DNA from: Pelomonas parva
GTDB lineage: Bacteria; Pseudomonadota; Gammaproteobacteria; Burkholderiales; Burkholderiaceae_C
Direction: 5' to 3'
Length of the DNA: 64,000 nucleotides
Assembly: GCF_043555835.1 (NCBI RefSeq)
Contig: NZ_JBIGHV010000006.1
Span: 310,001 to 374,000 of the forward strand
Of this stretch, positions 19,056 to 26,121 are shown one piece after another. Numbering within the stretch: the first letter of the stretch is position 1; each line of letters begins with the position of its first letter. The position numbers were made by a program, and so were the translations under genes. The notes under the pieces were generated by a model. The model did no database searches. It had not been told where the DNA came from and saw nothing but the letters and a program-made list of their open reading frames with translations.

Positions 19056-19449
19056 GAGTCACTTTCTTGGGCGCCCAAGAAAGTAACCAAAGAAACCGCC
19101 CCCGAACCGCCCGGCCCTTAGCTTCGCAGCGGGCTGCCCTGCGCTTCTCGGCGGGCTCAGAGGGGGGAATAGAAATACCTCGGCTCGAACGGCTTTCGGG
19201 TTTGGCTGTTGGCTGTTGGCTGTTCGGGGCTCCCCCTTGGAGGAGCCGAGAAGCGCAGCAACCCGAGGCGTGCGCGAAGCGCACTTCGTCAACTGACTTC
19301 GCGCAGCTGTCTGAGCGGCGCGTAGCGGAGCGAGTTCTGCGCGAGCCTCGGGTTGCGAGCATCGCAGGGGACCCCGCAGCGAAGCGAAGGGGCGACGGAA
19401 CGGGGGCGATTTCTTTGATTACTTTCTTGTTCGCACAAGAAAGTGAGTC
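19056..19449. repeat. 394-bp non-coding element with 49-bp terminal inverted repeats
   Basis: The ends 19056-19104 and 19401-19449 are inverted copies matching at 43 of 49 positions. Each end contains its own palindrome, ACTTTCTTG-N6-CAAGAAAGT (19061-19084 and 19421-19444), followed by (A/T)CAAAGAAA and CGCCCCCG. The interior is dense in pairing: 19139-19152 pairs with 19245-19258 (14 bp), 19259-19269 with 19345-19355 (11 bp), 19270-19275 with 19279-19284, and GGCTGTT is repeated three times at 19204-19224. No credible ORF is present. It lies within the leftward operon between ATPase and permease, so it would be transcribed and fold strongly. It could be a MITE-like or REP-type mobile repeat, or an RNA structure that lowers downstream expression. 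Confidence 0.8.
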
Positions 19450-19493
19450 GGCCGCCGGGACGAAATCCCGGCTGGGCCTGGCCGCAAAGGCGC

Positions 19494-20585
19494 TCATTGA
19501 AGAGCCTCCTGTGCATGGTGCGCGAGACCGCCCTCGTCAAACACATGCGCCTCAGCCACATCCACACTCACCGCAACGTAGGAACCCAACTTCGGCGACA
19601 CCCCCGCCGGCACCGTGACGATCAACGGCGTGCCGCCTTCCAGCTTCAAGTGCGCCAGCGTGCGCTCGCCGAGGAACTCGACCAGCTCAACGCGGCCGCG
19701 CAGCGGGCCTTGCTCGGCGACGCGAAGGTTCTCGGGCCGCACCCCCAGCACCAGCCCTTGAGAAGACAGACCTTCAACCGCGACGCGCGTCGTGACAGAA
19801 GCACCACCCGGCACCGTCACGACCGCACGCCCACGGTCGTCCGCCGCCCGCTCCACCGGCACGAACCCCATCCCCGGCGTGCCGATGAAGCTCGCCACAA
19901 AGCGCGTCGCCGGCCGCCGATACAGCTCCGCAGGCGTGGCGACCTGCTCGATCGCACCACCCTTCATGACGACGATGCGCGTCGCCAAAGTCATCGCCTC
20001 GATCTGGTCATGCGTGACGAACACCATCGTTGCGCCCAGGCGCTGATGCAGCTGCGCCAGCTCCAGCCGCGTGCGGCCGCGCAGCGCCGCATCCAGGTTC
20101 GACAACGGCTCGTCGAACAGGAAGATCCCAGGCTCCTTCACGACTGCACGCCCAATCGCGACCCGCTGGCGCTGGCCCCCAGACAACTGCCCCGGCTTGC
20201 GGTCCAGCAGCGTGTCCAGCTCCAGCATGCGCGCCGACTCGGTGATGCGCCTGGCGATCTCGTCCGCCGGCAGGCCGATGTTCTTTAGCCCGAACGCGAG
20301 GTTCTCGCGCACGCTCATGTGCGGATACAGCGCGTAGTGCTGGAACACCATGGCCAGGTTGCGCTGACCCGGGGGGGCGACGGTCACGTCGCGGTCGCCG
20401 ATCAGGATGCGCCCGCCGCTGACCTCCTCCAGCCCCGCCACCATGCGCAGCAGGCTGGTCTTGCCGCAGCCCGACGGGCCCAGGAAGACGACGAACTCGC
20501 CTTCGGCCACGTCCAGCGACAGGTTCTCGATGACCTGCACCGCGCCGTAACGCTTGCAGACGTTCTCCAACTTCAAGCCAGCCAC
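19494..20585 (-). CDS. Sugar ABC transporter ATP-binding protein (MalK/UgpC type)
   Basis: A 363-residue ATPase. Walker A (GPSGCGKT, about 37-44), the Q-loop, the ABC signature (LSGGQRQR, about 134) and Walker B (IFLFDEPLSNLD) are all intact, and the C-terminal ~120 residues form the TOBE/OB regulatory domain of MalK-type proteins. It energises the permease pair encoded downstream. The gene precedes a 520-bp gap holding the inverted-repeat element, and follows the arabinanase gene by 16 bp. Confidence 0.95.
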   Translation of the reverse strand: MAGLKLENVCKRYGAVQVIENLSLDVAEGEFVVFLGPSGCGKTSLLRMVAGLEEVSGGRILIGDRDVTVAPPGQRNLAMVFQHYALYPHMSVRENLAFGLKNIGLPADEIARRITESARMLELDTLLDRKPGQLSGGQRQRVAIGRAVVKEPGIFLFDEPLSNLDAALRGRTRLELAQLHQRLGATMVFVTHDQIEAMTLATRIVVMKGGAIEQVATPAELYRRPATRFVASFIGTPGMGFVPVERAADDRGRAVVTVPGGASVTTRVAVEGLSSQGLVLGVRPENLRVAEQGPLRGRVELVEFLGERTLAHLKLEGGTPLIVTVPAGVSPKLGSYVAVSVDVAEAHVFDEGGLAHHAQEALQ

Positions 20586-20601
20586 GGTGGGTGTCTCCGG
20601 T

Positions 20602-21537
20602 TCAATCTTCTTGTGCGAGCACGGGCCAGCCGTCGGCCGTCCAGCTCAGGCGCTTGATGCGCAGATGCGGCTTGCCGCCGCGCTCGGTGTCATAGGCGTG
20701 ATGGACGAACCAGTCGCCGACGACGTCCTGGTGGCCCGGACCCTTCCAGCGCGCGCCACCGCTCAGCAGCGGTGTGGCGCCATCGTTCATCATGTCCTTG
20801 CCGTCGCGGTCAAGATACGGCCCCGCCACGCTGCGGGCGCGGCCCACGCGGACGTTGTAGGTGCTCTCGGCGCCCTTGCAGCACAGGTCATAGGACGCGA
20901 ACAGGTAGACCCAGTCGCCGCGCCGCACGAGGGTGGGCGCCTCGATGCCGCCCTTGCGGCGGGCGATGAAGGTGGACTCGCCAATCGGTTGCAGCGTGTC
21001 GGCGTTCAGCTGGGTCAGGCGCAGCCCGCCCCAGAACGAGCCATAGCTCATCCACAACCGACCATCCTTCTCGACGAAGAGATCGGCGTCGATGGCGTTG
21101 AAGTTGTCGGTCGCGGTGCTGGCCACGACCAGGCCGTCGTCGCGCCATTCGCCGCTGTCGGGCTTGTCGCTGCTGGCCAGGCCAATGGCCGAACGGTTCT
21201 TGCCAAAGGTCGAGATGGAGTACAGCAGCCAGGTGCGACCCGCGTGCTGGAAGACCTTGGGCGCCCAGACGTCGACGCCCTTGTGCTCGGGCACGGCCTC
21301 GGCCCACCAGGCGGGCGCCTGGCTGAACACCGGCGCGAGACGGCGCCAGGTCTTGCCCTGGTCCGTCGACTCCAGCCGTTGCAGCCCCTTGCCCGTCGTG
21401 AAGACGAACCATCGGTCGGCAGAGATCAGCAGCGTCGGGTCATGCGCGCCGGGCTCGGCCTGCGGCTCGGCGGCGAGCGCGTTCCCGGCAATGAGCCACG
21501 CGGAAAGCAGAATCAGCAGCAATCGAATCACGTGCAC
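20602..21537 (-). CDS. Secreted GH43 endo-alpha-1,5-L-arabinanase-like enzyme
   Basis: A 311-residue protein with a signal peptide (cleavage near residue 22, GNALA). GH43 catalytic residues are placed at D33 (AHDPTLL), D150 (NAIDADLF) and E199 (GGIEAPTLV), in the arrangement of arabinanases. It probably cuts the arabinan backbone outside the cytoplasmic membrane, supplying oligosaccharides to the ABC importer encoded immediately downstream. The upstream gap (21538-21662) carries a GC-rich hairpin. Confidence 0.87.
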   Translation of the reverse strand: MHVIRLLLILLSAWLIAGNALAAEPQAEPGAHDPTLLISADRWFVFTTGKGLQRLESTDQGKTWRRLAPVFSQAPAWWAEAVPEHKGVDVWAPKVFQHAGRTWLLYSISTFGKNRSAIGLASSDKPDSGEWRDDGLVVASTATDNFNAIDADLFVEKDGRLWMSYGSFWGGLRLTQLNADTLQPIGESTFIARRKGGIEAPTLVRRGDWVYLFASYDLCCKGAESTYNVRVGRARSVAGPYLDRDGKDMMNDGATPLLSGGARWKGPGHQDVVGDWFVHHAYDTERGGKPHLRIKRLSWTADGWPVLAQED

Positions 21538-21662
21538 CTCTCAGAGCGCCGCATTTCCGGCGACGCAGGACGCCGGCCATCGCGCGGCCGCCGTGGAACC
21601 GGCTTTGCCGGGCCACCAGCGGCGCCCCCTTGAGGGGGCCGGCGCAGCCGGTAGGGGGTGGG
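21538..21662. repeat. Intergenic GC-rich hairpin sequence between two operon genes
   Basis: The 125-bp spacer contains GCCCCCT-TG-AGGGGGC (21624-21639), then GCCGGCGCAGCCGG and GGGGGTGGG. This composition resembles short intergenic repeats I know from Burkholderiales genomes, but family membership cannot be verified here. There is no T-tract on either strand, so a simple terminator is unlikely. It may modulate readthrough from the dehydratase gene to the arabinanase gene. Confidence 0.45.
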
Positions 21663-22592
21663 CTACTTACTCCAGCGAAGGACCAGGGGATCAAGGCGTT
21701 TTGCGGCGTCCAGCAGGCCGGCGCGTGTCTCAGGAGACATCTCGGGGAAGGGGTGGCGAGGCGCGTCGCTGGCGATCACGCCGCCGGCCTTCATCAGCGC
21801 CTTGGCGGTCAGGATGCCGCCCTGGCGGTTCTCGTAGTTGATCAGCGGCAGCCAGCGGCCGTACTGCACCACGGCTTCCTCGCGGTCACCGCGGTGGAAG
21901 GCGTCGAAGATCAGCCGGATGCCATCAGGGAAGCCGCCGCCCGTCATCGCGCCCGTCGCGCCGGCGTCCAGGTCGGCCAACAGCGTGATGGCCTCCTCGC
22001 CGTCCCATGGGCCTTCGATGGCCGCCCCGCCGACGCGGATCAGCTCGCGCATCTTGGCGGCGGCCTGCGGCATCTCCAGCTTGAAGTACTTCACGTTGGC
22101 GATGTTGGCGGCCATGCGCGCCAGAAGCGGCACCGACAGCGGCGTGCCGGCCACCGGGGCGTCCTGGATCATGATCGGAATGCCGATGGCATCCGACAGG
22201 CGCTGGTAGAAGCTCTCGATCTGGCCTTCCGACACACGGAAGGTGGCGCCGTGGTACGGCGGCATGACCATGACCATGGCCGCGCCGAGGTCCTGCGCGA
22301 GCTTGCTGCGCTCGATGCAGATCTGCGTCGAGTAGTGCGTCGTCGTGACGATGACCGGCACACGGCCGGCCACGTGTTCGAGGATGGCGCGCGTCAGCGT
22401 CTCGCGCTCGGCGTCCGACAGCACGAACTGCTCGGAGAAGTTCGCCAGGATGCACAGGCCAGTGGAGCCCGCGTCGATCATGAAGTCGACGCAGCGCAGC
22501 TGGCCGGGAACGTCCAGCGTGCCGTCGGCGTGGAAGATGGTCGGAACGACCGGGAAGACGCCGCGGTACGGCCGGGTGGTGGAGGCGCTCAT
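21663..22592 (-). CDS. DapA-family aldolase/dehydratase, probable L-2-keto-3-deoxyarabonate dehydratase
   Basis: A 309-residue TIM-barrel enzyme of the DHDPS/N-acetylneuraminate lyase superfamily. The Schiff-base lysine is K171 in NVKYFKLE. In the non-phosphorylative L-arabinose pathway, the member of this family converts L-2-keto-3-deoxyarabonate to alpha-ketoglutaric semialdehyde; the arabinan-degrading neighbours favour that role over lysine biosynthesis or another keto-deoxy-sugar aldolase. It is the first gene of the leftward unit. Start at the Met at 22592, because the 12 upstream codons are not family-like. Confidence 0.82.
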   Translation of the reverse strand: MSASTTRPYRGVFPVVPTIFHADGTLDVPGQLRCVDFMIDAGSTGLCILANFSEQFVLSDAERETLTRAILEHVAGRVPVIVTTTHYSTQICIERSKLAQDLGAAMVMVMPPYHGATFRVSEGQIESFYQRLSDAIGIPIMIQDAPVAGTPLSVPLLARMAANIANVKYFKLEMPQAAAKMRELIRVGGAAIEGPWDGEEAITLLADLDAGATGAMTGGGFPDGIRLIFDAFHRGDREEAVVQYGRWLPLINYENRQGGILTAKALMKAGGVIASDAPRHPFPEMSPETRAGLLDAAKRLDPLVLRWSK

Positions 22593-22813
22593 GGTGCGGT
22601 CCCTTGTCTCTGGGGGAAGTTGGATCAAGCGTCGACGCGCGGCGCAGGGCCGGCTGTTGTCGCTGGCATGGCGCCCATTAAAGTATGACTATTTAACCTT
22701 GATGATCGGGGTAAACCCGGAATTCGGCGACTTTGCAAACAAAAAAGTATGACTAATAATCTCGTCATCGACTGGCCAGAGAAGCCGGCAGCATTCCGAC
22801 CGGAGACATTTCG
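22593..22813. promoter_or_regulatory. Divergent promoter region with repeated AAAGTATGACTA operators
   Basis: The 221-bp gap between the leftward dehydratase and the rightward dehydrogenase contains two identical 12-mers, AAAGTATGACTA, at 22680-22691 and 22744-22755 (start spacing 64 bp), in a locally AT-rich stretch. Each centres on AGT-ATG-ACT, which fits the GT-N3-AC dyad recognised by FadR-type GntR proteins. One such regulator is encoded at 10761-11513 in the leftward unit. Two sites facing two promoters would allow coordinated repression of both units. Binding is inferred. Confidence 0.6.
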
Positions 22814-23578
22814 ATGAGTTCCTACGCGCAGTACCCGAGCCTGCAGGACCGGGGCGTTCTGATCACTGGCGGGGCCACGGGCATAGGCGAGACGCTGGTG
22901 GAAGCCTTCGCCGCGCAGGGCGCCAAGGTGGCCTTCATCGACCTGGCTGCGGACGAGGGCGCGGCTCTCGCGGCCCGCCTGGCCGGTTCGCGCCACGCGC
23001 CGCAATTCGCCGCCGCCGACCTCAGCAACATCGAGTCCCTGCGCGCGGCCATCGCCACGCTGCGCGAGCGCAGCGGCCCGTTCACCGTGCTGCTCAACAA
23101 CGCCGCCAACGACAAGCGCCACGCCGTCGAGGACACCACGCCCGAGTTCTGGGACGCCAGCGTGGCTGTCAACCTCAAGCACCAGTTCTTCACCGCGCAA
23201 GCCGTGCTGCCCGACATGAAGGCGGCGGGTGGCGGGTCCATCATCAACTTCGGCTCCATCAGCTGGATGCTCAAGCAGGGCGGCATGCCCGCGTACACGG
23301 CCAGCAAGGCGGCGATACAGGGCTTGACGCGCGGCCTGGCGCGTGACTTCGGGCCGTACAAGATCCGCGTCAACACGCTGGCACCCGGCTGGGTCATGAC
23401 CGAGAAGCAATTGAAGCTCTGGGTCACGGAAGAGACCAAGGTCGAGATCGCCAAGGGCCAGTGCATCAACGAGCCGCTGATGCCGCAGCACATCGCTGCG
23501 ATGGCGCTGTTCCTGGCGGCCGACGACTCGGCCATGTGCACTGCACAGGATTTCGTTGTCGATGGGGGCTGGGCCTGA
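22814..23578 (+). CDS. SDR-family oxidoreductase, probable sugar 1-dehydrogenase
   Basis: A 254-residue short-chain dehydrogenase with the NAD(P)-binding TGGATGIG motif (about 19-26), NNAAN (about 95-99), and the catalytic Ser plus YTASK. In this setting it probably oxidises L-arabinose (or a related aldose) to the lactone, the first step of the oxidative arabinose route, with the lactonase downstream performing the second. The substrate is inferred from context. The gene heads the rightward unit, and its stop overlaps the epimerase start (TGATG). Confidence 0.82.
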   Translation: MSSYAQYPSLQDRGVLITGGATGIGETLVEAFAAQGAKVAFIDLAADEGAALAARLAGSRHAPQFAAADLSNIESLRAAIATLRERSGPFTVLLNNAANDKRHAVEDTTPEFWDASVAVNLKHQFFTAQAVLPDMKAAGGGSIINFGSISWMLKQGGMPAYTASKAAIQGLTRGLARDFGPYKIRVNTLAPGWVMTEKQLKLWVTEETKVEIAKGQCINEPLMPQHIAAMALFLAADDSAMCTAQDFVVDGGWA

Positions 23579-24639
23579 TGGAATGCCGCGACTACGGCCA
23601 ACTGCCCGACGGGCGCACGGTCCACGAATACACGCTCGCCAACAACCTGGGCCTGAAGCTCACTGCCATCACGCTGGGCGGCATCGTCACCGGCCTGTGG
23701 GTGCCGAACGCCAAGGGCCAGACCGGCAACGTCGTGCTGGGCTTTGACAACCTGGACGACTACGTCCACCGCAACCCGTCCTTCGGCATCATCGTCGGCC
23801 GCTACGGCAACCGGATTGCCGGCGCCAGCTTCGAGCTGGACGGCGAGACGCACAGCCTTGGCCGCAACGACGGCCCCAACTGCCTGCACGGCGGCACCGA
23901 GGGCTTCGGCCACCGGCTGTGGACGGTCGTGCCAGCCCAACCGCGCACCGGCGAGGCCCAGGCGCTGCTGTTCAGCTACACCAGCCCGCACGGCGAGCAA
24001 GGCTTCCCCGGCGAGCTGCGGGTCTATGTGCGCTATGCGGTCAGCGCCACTGACAACAGCTGGCGCATCGACTACACGGCCACGACCGACCGCGCCACTG
24101 TCGTCAACCTGACCCACCACGACTACTTCAACCTCGCCGGCGACGGCAGCGTGCTGGGCCACCGGCTGACCATCCCGGCGTCGCGCTACAGCGAGGTGGA
24201 CCAGCACCTCATCCCGCAGCGCCATGCATCGGTCGAGGGCACGCCCTTCGACTTCCGCACCGCCACGCCCATCGAGGCGCGCATCCGCCAGTCCCACCCC
24301 CAGCTGCTGCGCGCCAAGGGCTATGACCACAACTGGCTGCTCGACGGCGAACTCAACGCCGACGGCCTGCGCGCCGCCGCCACGCTGGAGGACCCCTACT
24401 GCGGCCGCCGCATGGACGTGCTGACCAGCGAGCCGGCTATCCAGTTCTATTCCGGCAACTTCCTCGACGGCAGCCTGGCCGGGCCGAACGGCCGCATCTA
24501 CCGCCAGGGCGACGGCCTGTGCCTGGAGACCCAGCACAACCCCGACTCACCGCACCACGAAGCCAGCGGCGACTGGCCCAGCACCGTGCTGAGGCCGGGC
24601 GAGGTGTTCCGCAGCACGACAATCCATCGCTTCGCCTGA
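23578..24639 (+). CDS. galM: Aldose 1-epimerase (mutarotase)
   Basis: A 353-residue enzyme interconverting alpha and beta anomers of aldoses. GalM motifs are present: VGRYGNRIAGASF, NDGPNCLHGG, LTHHDYFNLAG with the catalytic histidine, and the C-terminal CLETQHNPDSP carrying the catalytic glutamate. It presumably supplies the anomer used by the adjacent sugar dehydrogenase. Start at 23578, the Met overlapping the preceding stop; the upstream in-frame extension lies within the dehydrogenase gene. Confidence 0.93.
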   Translation: MECRDYGQLPDGRTVHEYTLANNLGLKLTAITLGGIVTGLWVPNAKGQTGNVVLGFDNLDDYVHRNPSFGIIVGRYGNRIAGASFELDGETHSLGRNDGPNCLHGGTEGFGHRLWTVVPAQPRTGEAQALLFSYTSPHGEQGFPGELRVYVRYAVSATDNSWRIDYTATTDRATVVNLTHHDYFNLAGDGSVLGHRLTIPASRYSEVDQHLIPQRHASVEGTPFDFRTATPIEARIRQSHPQLLRAKGYDHNWLLDGELNADGLRAAATLEDPYCGRRMDVLTSEPAIQFYSGNFLDGSLAGPNGRIYRQGDGLCLETQHNPDSPHHEASGDWPSTVLRPGEVFRSTTIHRFA

Positions 24640-24655
24640 CCCTGCAAGCAAAGCC

Positions 24656-25138
24656 ATGGACCTGCCCGCCCACCAACTGACGATGACGGTGCTGATGACA
24701 CCGGACACGGCCAACTTCTCCGGCAACGTCCACGGCGGCAACATCCTCAAGCTGCTCGACCAGGTGGCCTACGCCTGCGCCAGCCGCTATGCCGGCCGCT
24801 ACGTCGTCACGCTGTCGGTGGACCGGGTCATCTTTCGCCAGGCCATCCACGTCGGCGAACTGGTCACATTCCAGGCCAGCATCAACATGACGGGCACCTC
24901 GTCGATGGAAGTCGGCATCAAGGTCGTGGCCGAGAACATCCGCACGCAGGAAGTGCGGCATGTCAACAGCTGCTACTTCACGATGGTGGCCGTGGGCGAC
25001 GACAACAAACCCGTGCCCGTGCCGCCGCTGCGGCCCTTCACCCCCGACGAGCGCCGCCGCCACGCCGGTGCCCTCGCCCGCAAGCAGGCCCGCGCGGCCC
25101 TCGAAGTGAGACCTGACGTCAAACCCGATGAGCACTGA
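24656..25138 (+). CDS. Hotdog-fold acyl-CoA thioesterase
   Basis: A 160-residue protein with the BFIT/YciA-type motif SGNVHGGNILKLLDQVAY (about 22-39) followed by a second conserved block (SVDRVIFRQAIHVGELVTF). Family members hydrolyse acyl-CoA esters in the cytoplasm. Its place in a sugar-degradation unit is odd; its last 11 bases overlap the lactonase start, which argues for real cotranscription rather than chance. Substrate unknown. Confidence 0.88.
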   Translation: MDLPAHQLTMTVLMTPDTANFSGNVHGGNILKLLDQVAYACASRYAGRYVVTLSVDRVIFRQAIHVGELVTFQASINMTGTSSMEVGIKVVAENIRTQEVRHVNSCYFTMVAVGDDNKPVPVPPLRPFTPDERRRHAGALARKQARAALEVRPDVKPDEH

Positions 25139-26045
25139 ACACCCCTTCGTTCTCGCCCTTGCCCAAGCCAACAACCTCGGCGAAGGCATGCAATGGCATG
25201 CCCCCAGCGGCCGCTGGTGGTGGACCGACATCGAGGCCGCCTGCATCTACGCCTGGACGCCCGGCGCCAGCGCCACGCTGCAGGTGCGCCTGCCCGAGCG
25301 CGTCGGCTGCTTCGTGCATGGCCGCTCCGGCGCCATCATCCTGGCCATGGCCAAGCGCGTCGCTCGCCTGACCCTGCCCGACCTGCAGGCCACCGGCAGC
25401 GTCGCCGCCGAGCCCGAGACCATCGCGCCGCTGGAAGCCCACCTGCCCACCACGCGCGCCAACGACGGCCGCTGCGACCGCAGCGGCGCCTTCGTCTTCG
25501 GCACGCTGGACGAGGCCGAGCCTCGTCAACCCATCGGCGGCTTCTACCAATACTCGCTGGCCCGCGGCCTGCGCCGCCTGGCGCTGGATGGTGTCGCCAT
25601 CGCCAATAGCATCTGCTTCAGCCCCAACGGCCAGCGCATGTACTACTGCGACACGCCGACGCGCCGCATCATGGTCTGCGACTACGACTCGGCCAGCGCC
25701 CGTGTCAGCGAGCCGCGCCTGTTCGTCAAGAAGGAGCTGGACGACTGCTGGCCCGACGGCTCCACCATCGACGCGCAGGGCTGCCTGTGGAACGCCGAAT
25801 GGGGCAACGCGGCGGTGGCCCACTACGCGACGGACGGCCGCCTGCTGGCGCGCTACAAGCTGCCGGTGCGCGACGTCACCTGCCCCGCCTTCGGCGGCCC
25901 GGCCGGCGACCAGCTCGCCGTCACCACGGCCCGTGTGGGCCTCAGCACCGCCGAGCTGATGGCCATGCCCTTGTCGGGCAGCCTGTTCGGCATGACCGTG
26001 GCCGCGGGGCTCTACCTGCCCGAGCCGCTGTTCAACGACGAGTGA
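25128..26045 (+). CDS. SMP-30/gluconolactonase-family protein, probable L-arabinonolactonase
   Basis: A 305-residue six-bladed beta-propeller with the divalent-metal ligands of the family: Glu in NLGEGMQW (about residue 19), Asn in TRANDGRCD (about 114), the NSICFSPNG block (about 160) and Asp in PDGSTID (about 208). It would hydrolyse the aldonolactone produced by the dehydrogenase encoded two genes upstream. The substrate assignment comes from the arabinose context. Starts within the 3' end of the thioesterase gene. Confidence 0.85.
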   Translation: MSTEHPFVLALAQANNLGEGMQWHAPSGRWWWTDIEAACIYAWTPGASATLQVRLPERVGCFVHGRSGAIILAMAKRVARLTLPDLQATGSVAAEPETIAPLEAHLPTTRANDGRCDRSGAFVFGTLDEAEPRQPIGGFYQYSLARGLRRLALDGVAIANSICFSPNGQRMYYCDTPTRRIMVCDYDSASARVSEPRLFVKKELDDCWPDGSTIDAQGCLWNAEWGNAAVAHYATDGRLLARYKLPVRDVTCPAFGGPAGDQLAVTTARVGLSTAELMAMPLSGSLFGMTVAAGLYLPEPLFNDE

Positions 26046-26121
26046 GTTGCCTGTCGTCCCGGGCCCTGCGCGCCCGGGACGACTCGCCGTGAGCCGGCAA
26101 GACGCCGGGCGAGGGCAAGGG

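Noticed and set aside
18974..19090. N-terminal extension of the MalF-like permease
   Set aside because: It runs into the inverted-repeat element and has no membrane-protein character; the Met at 18973 fits the first transmembrane helix.
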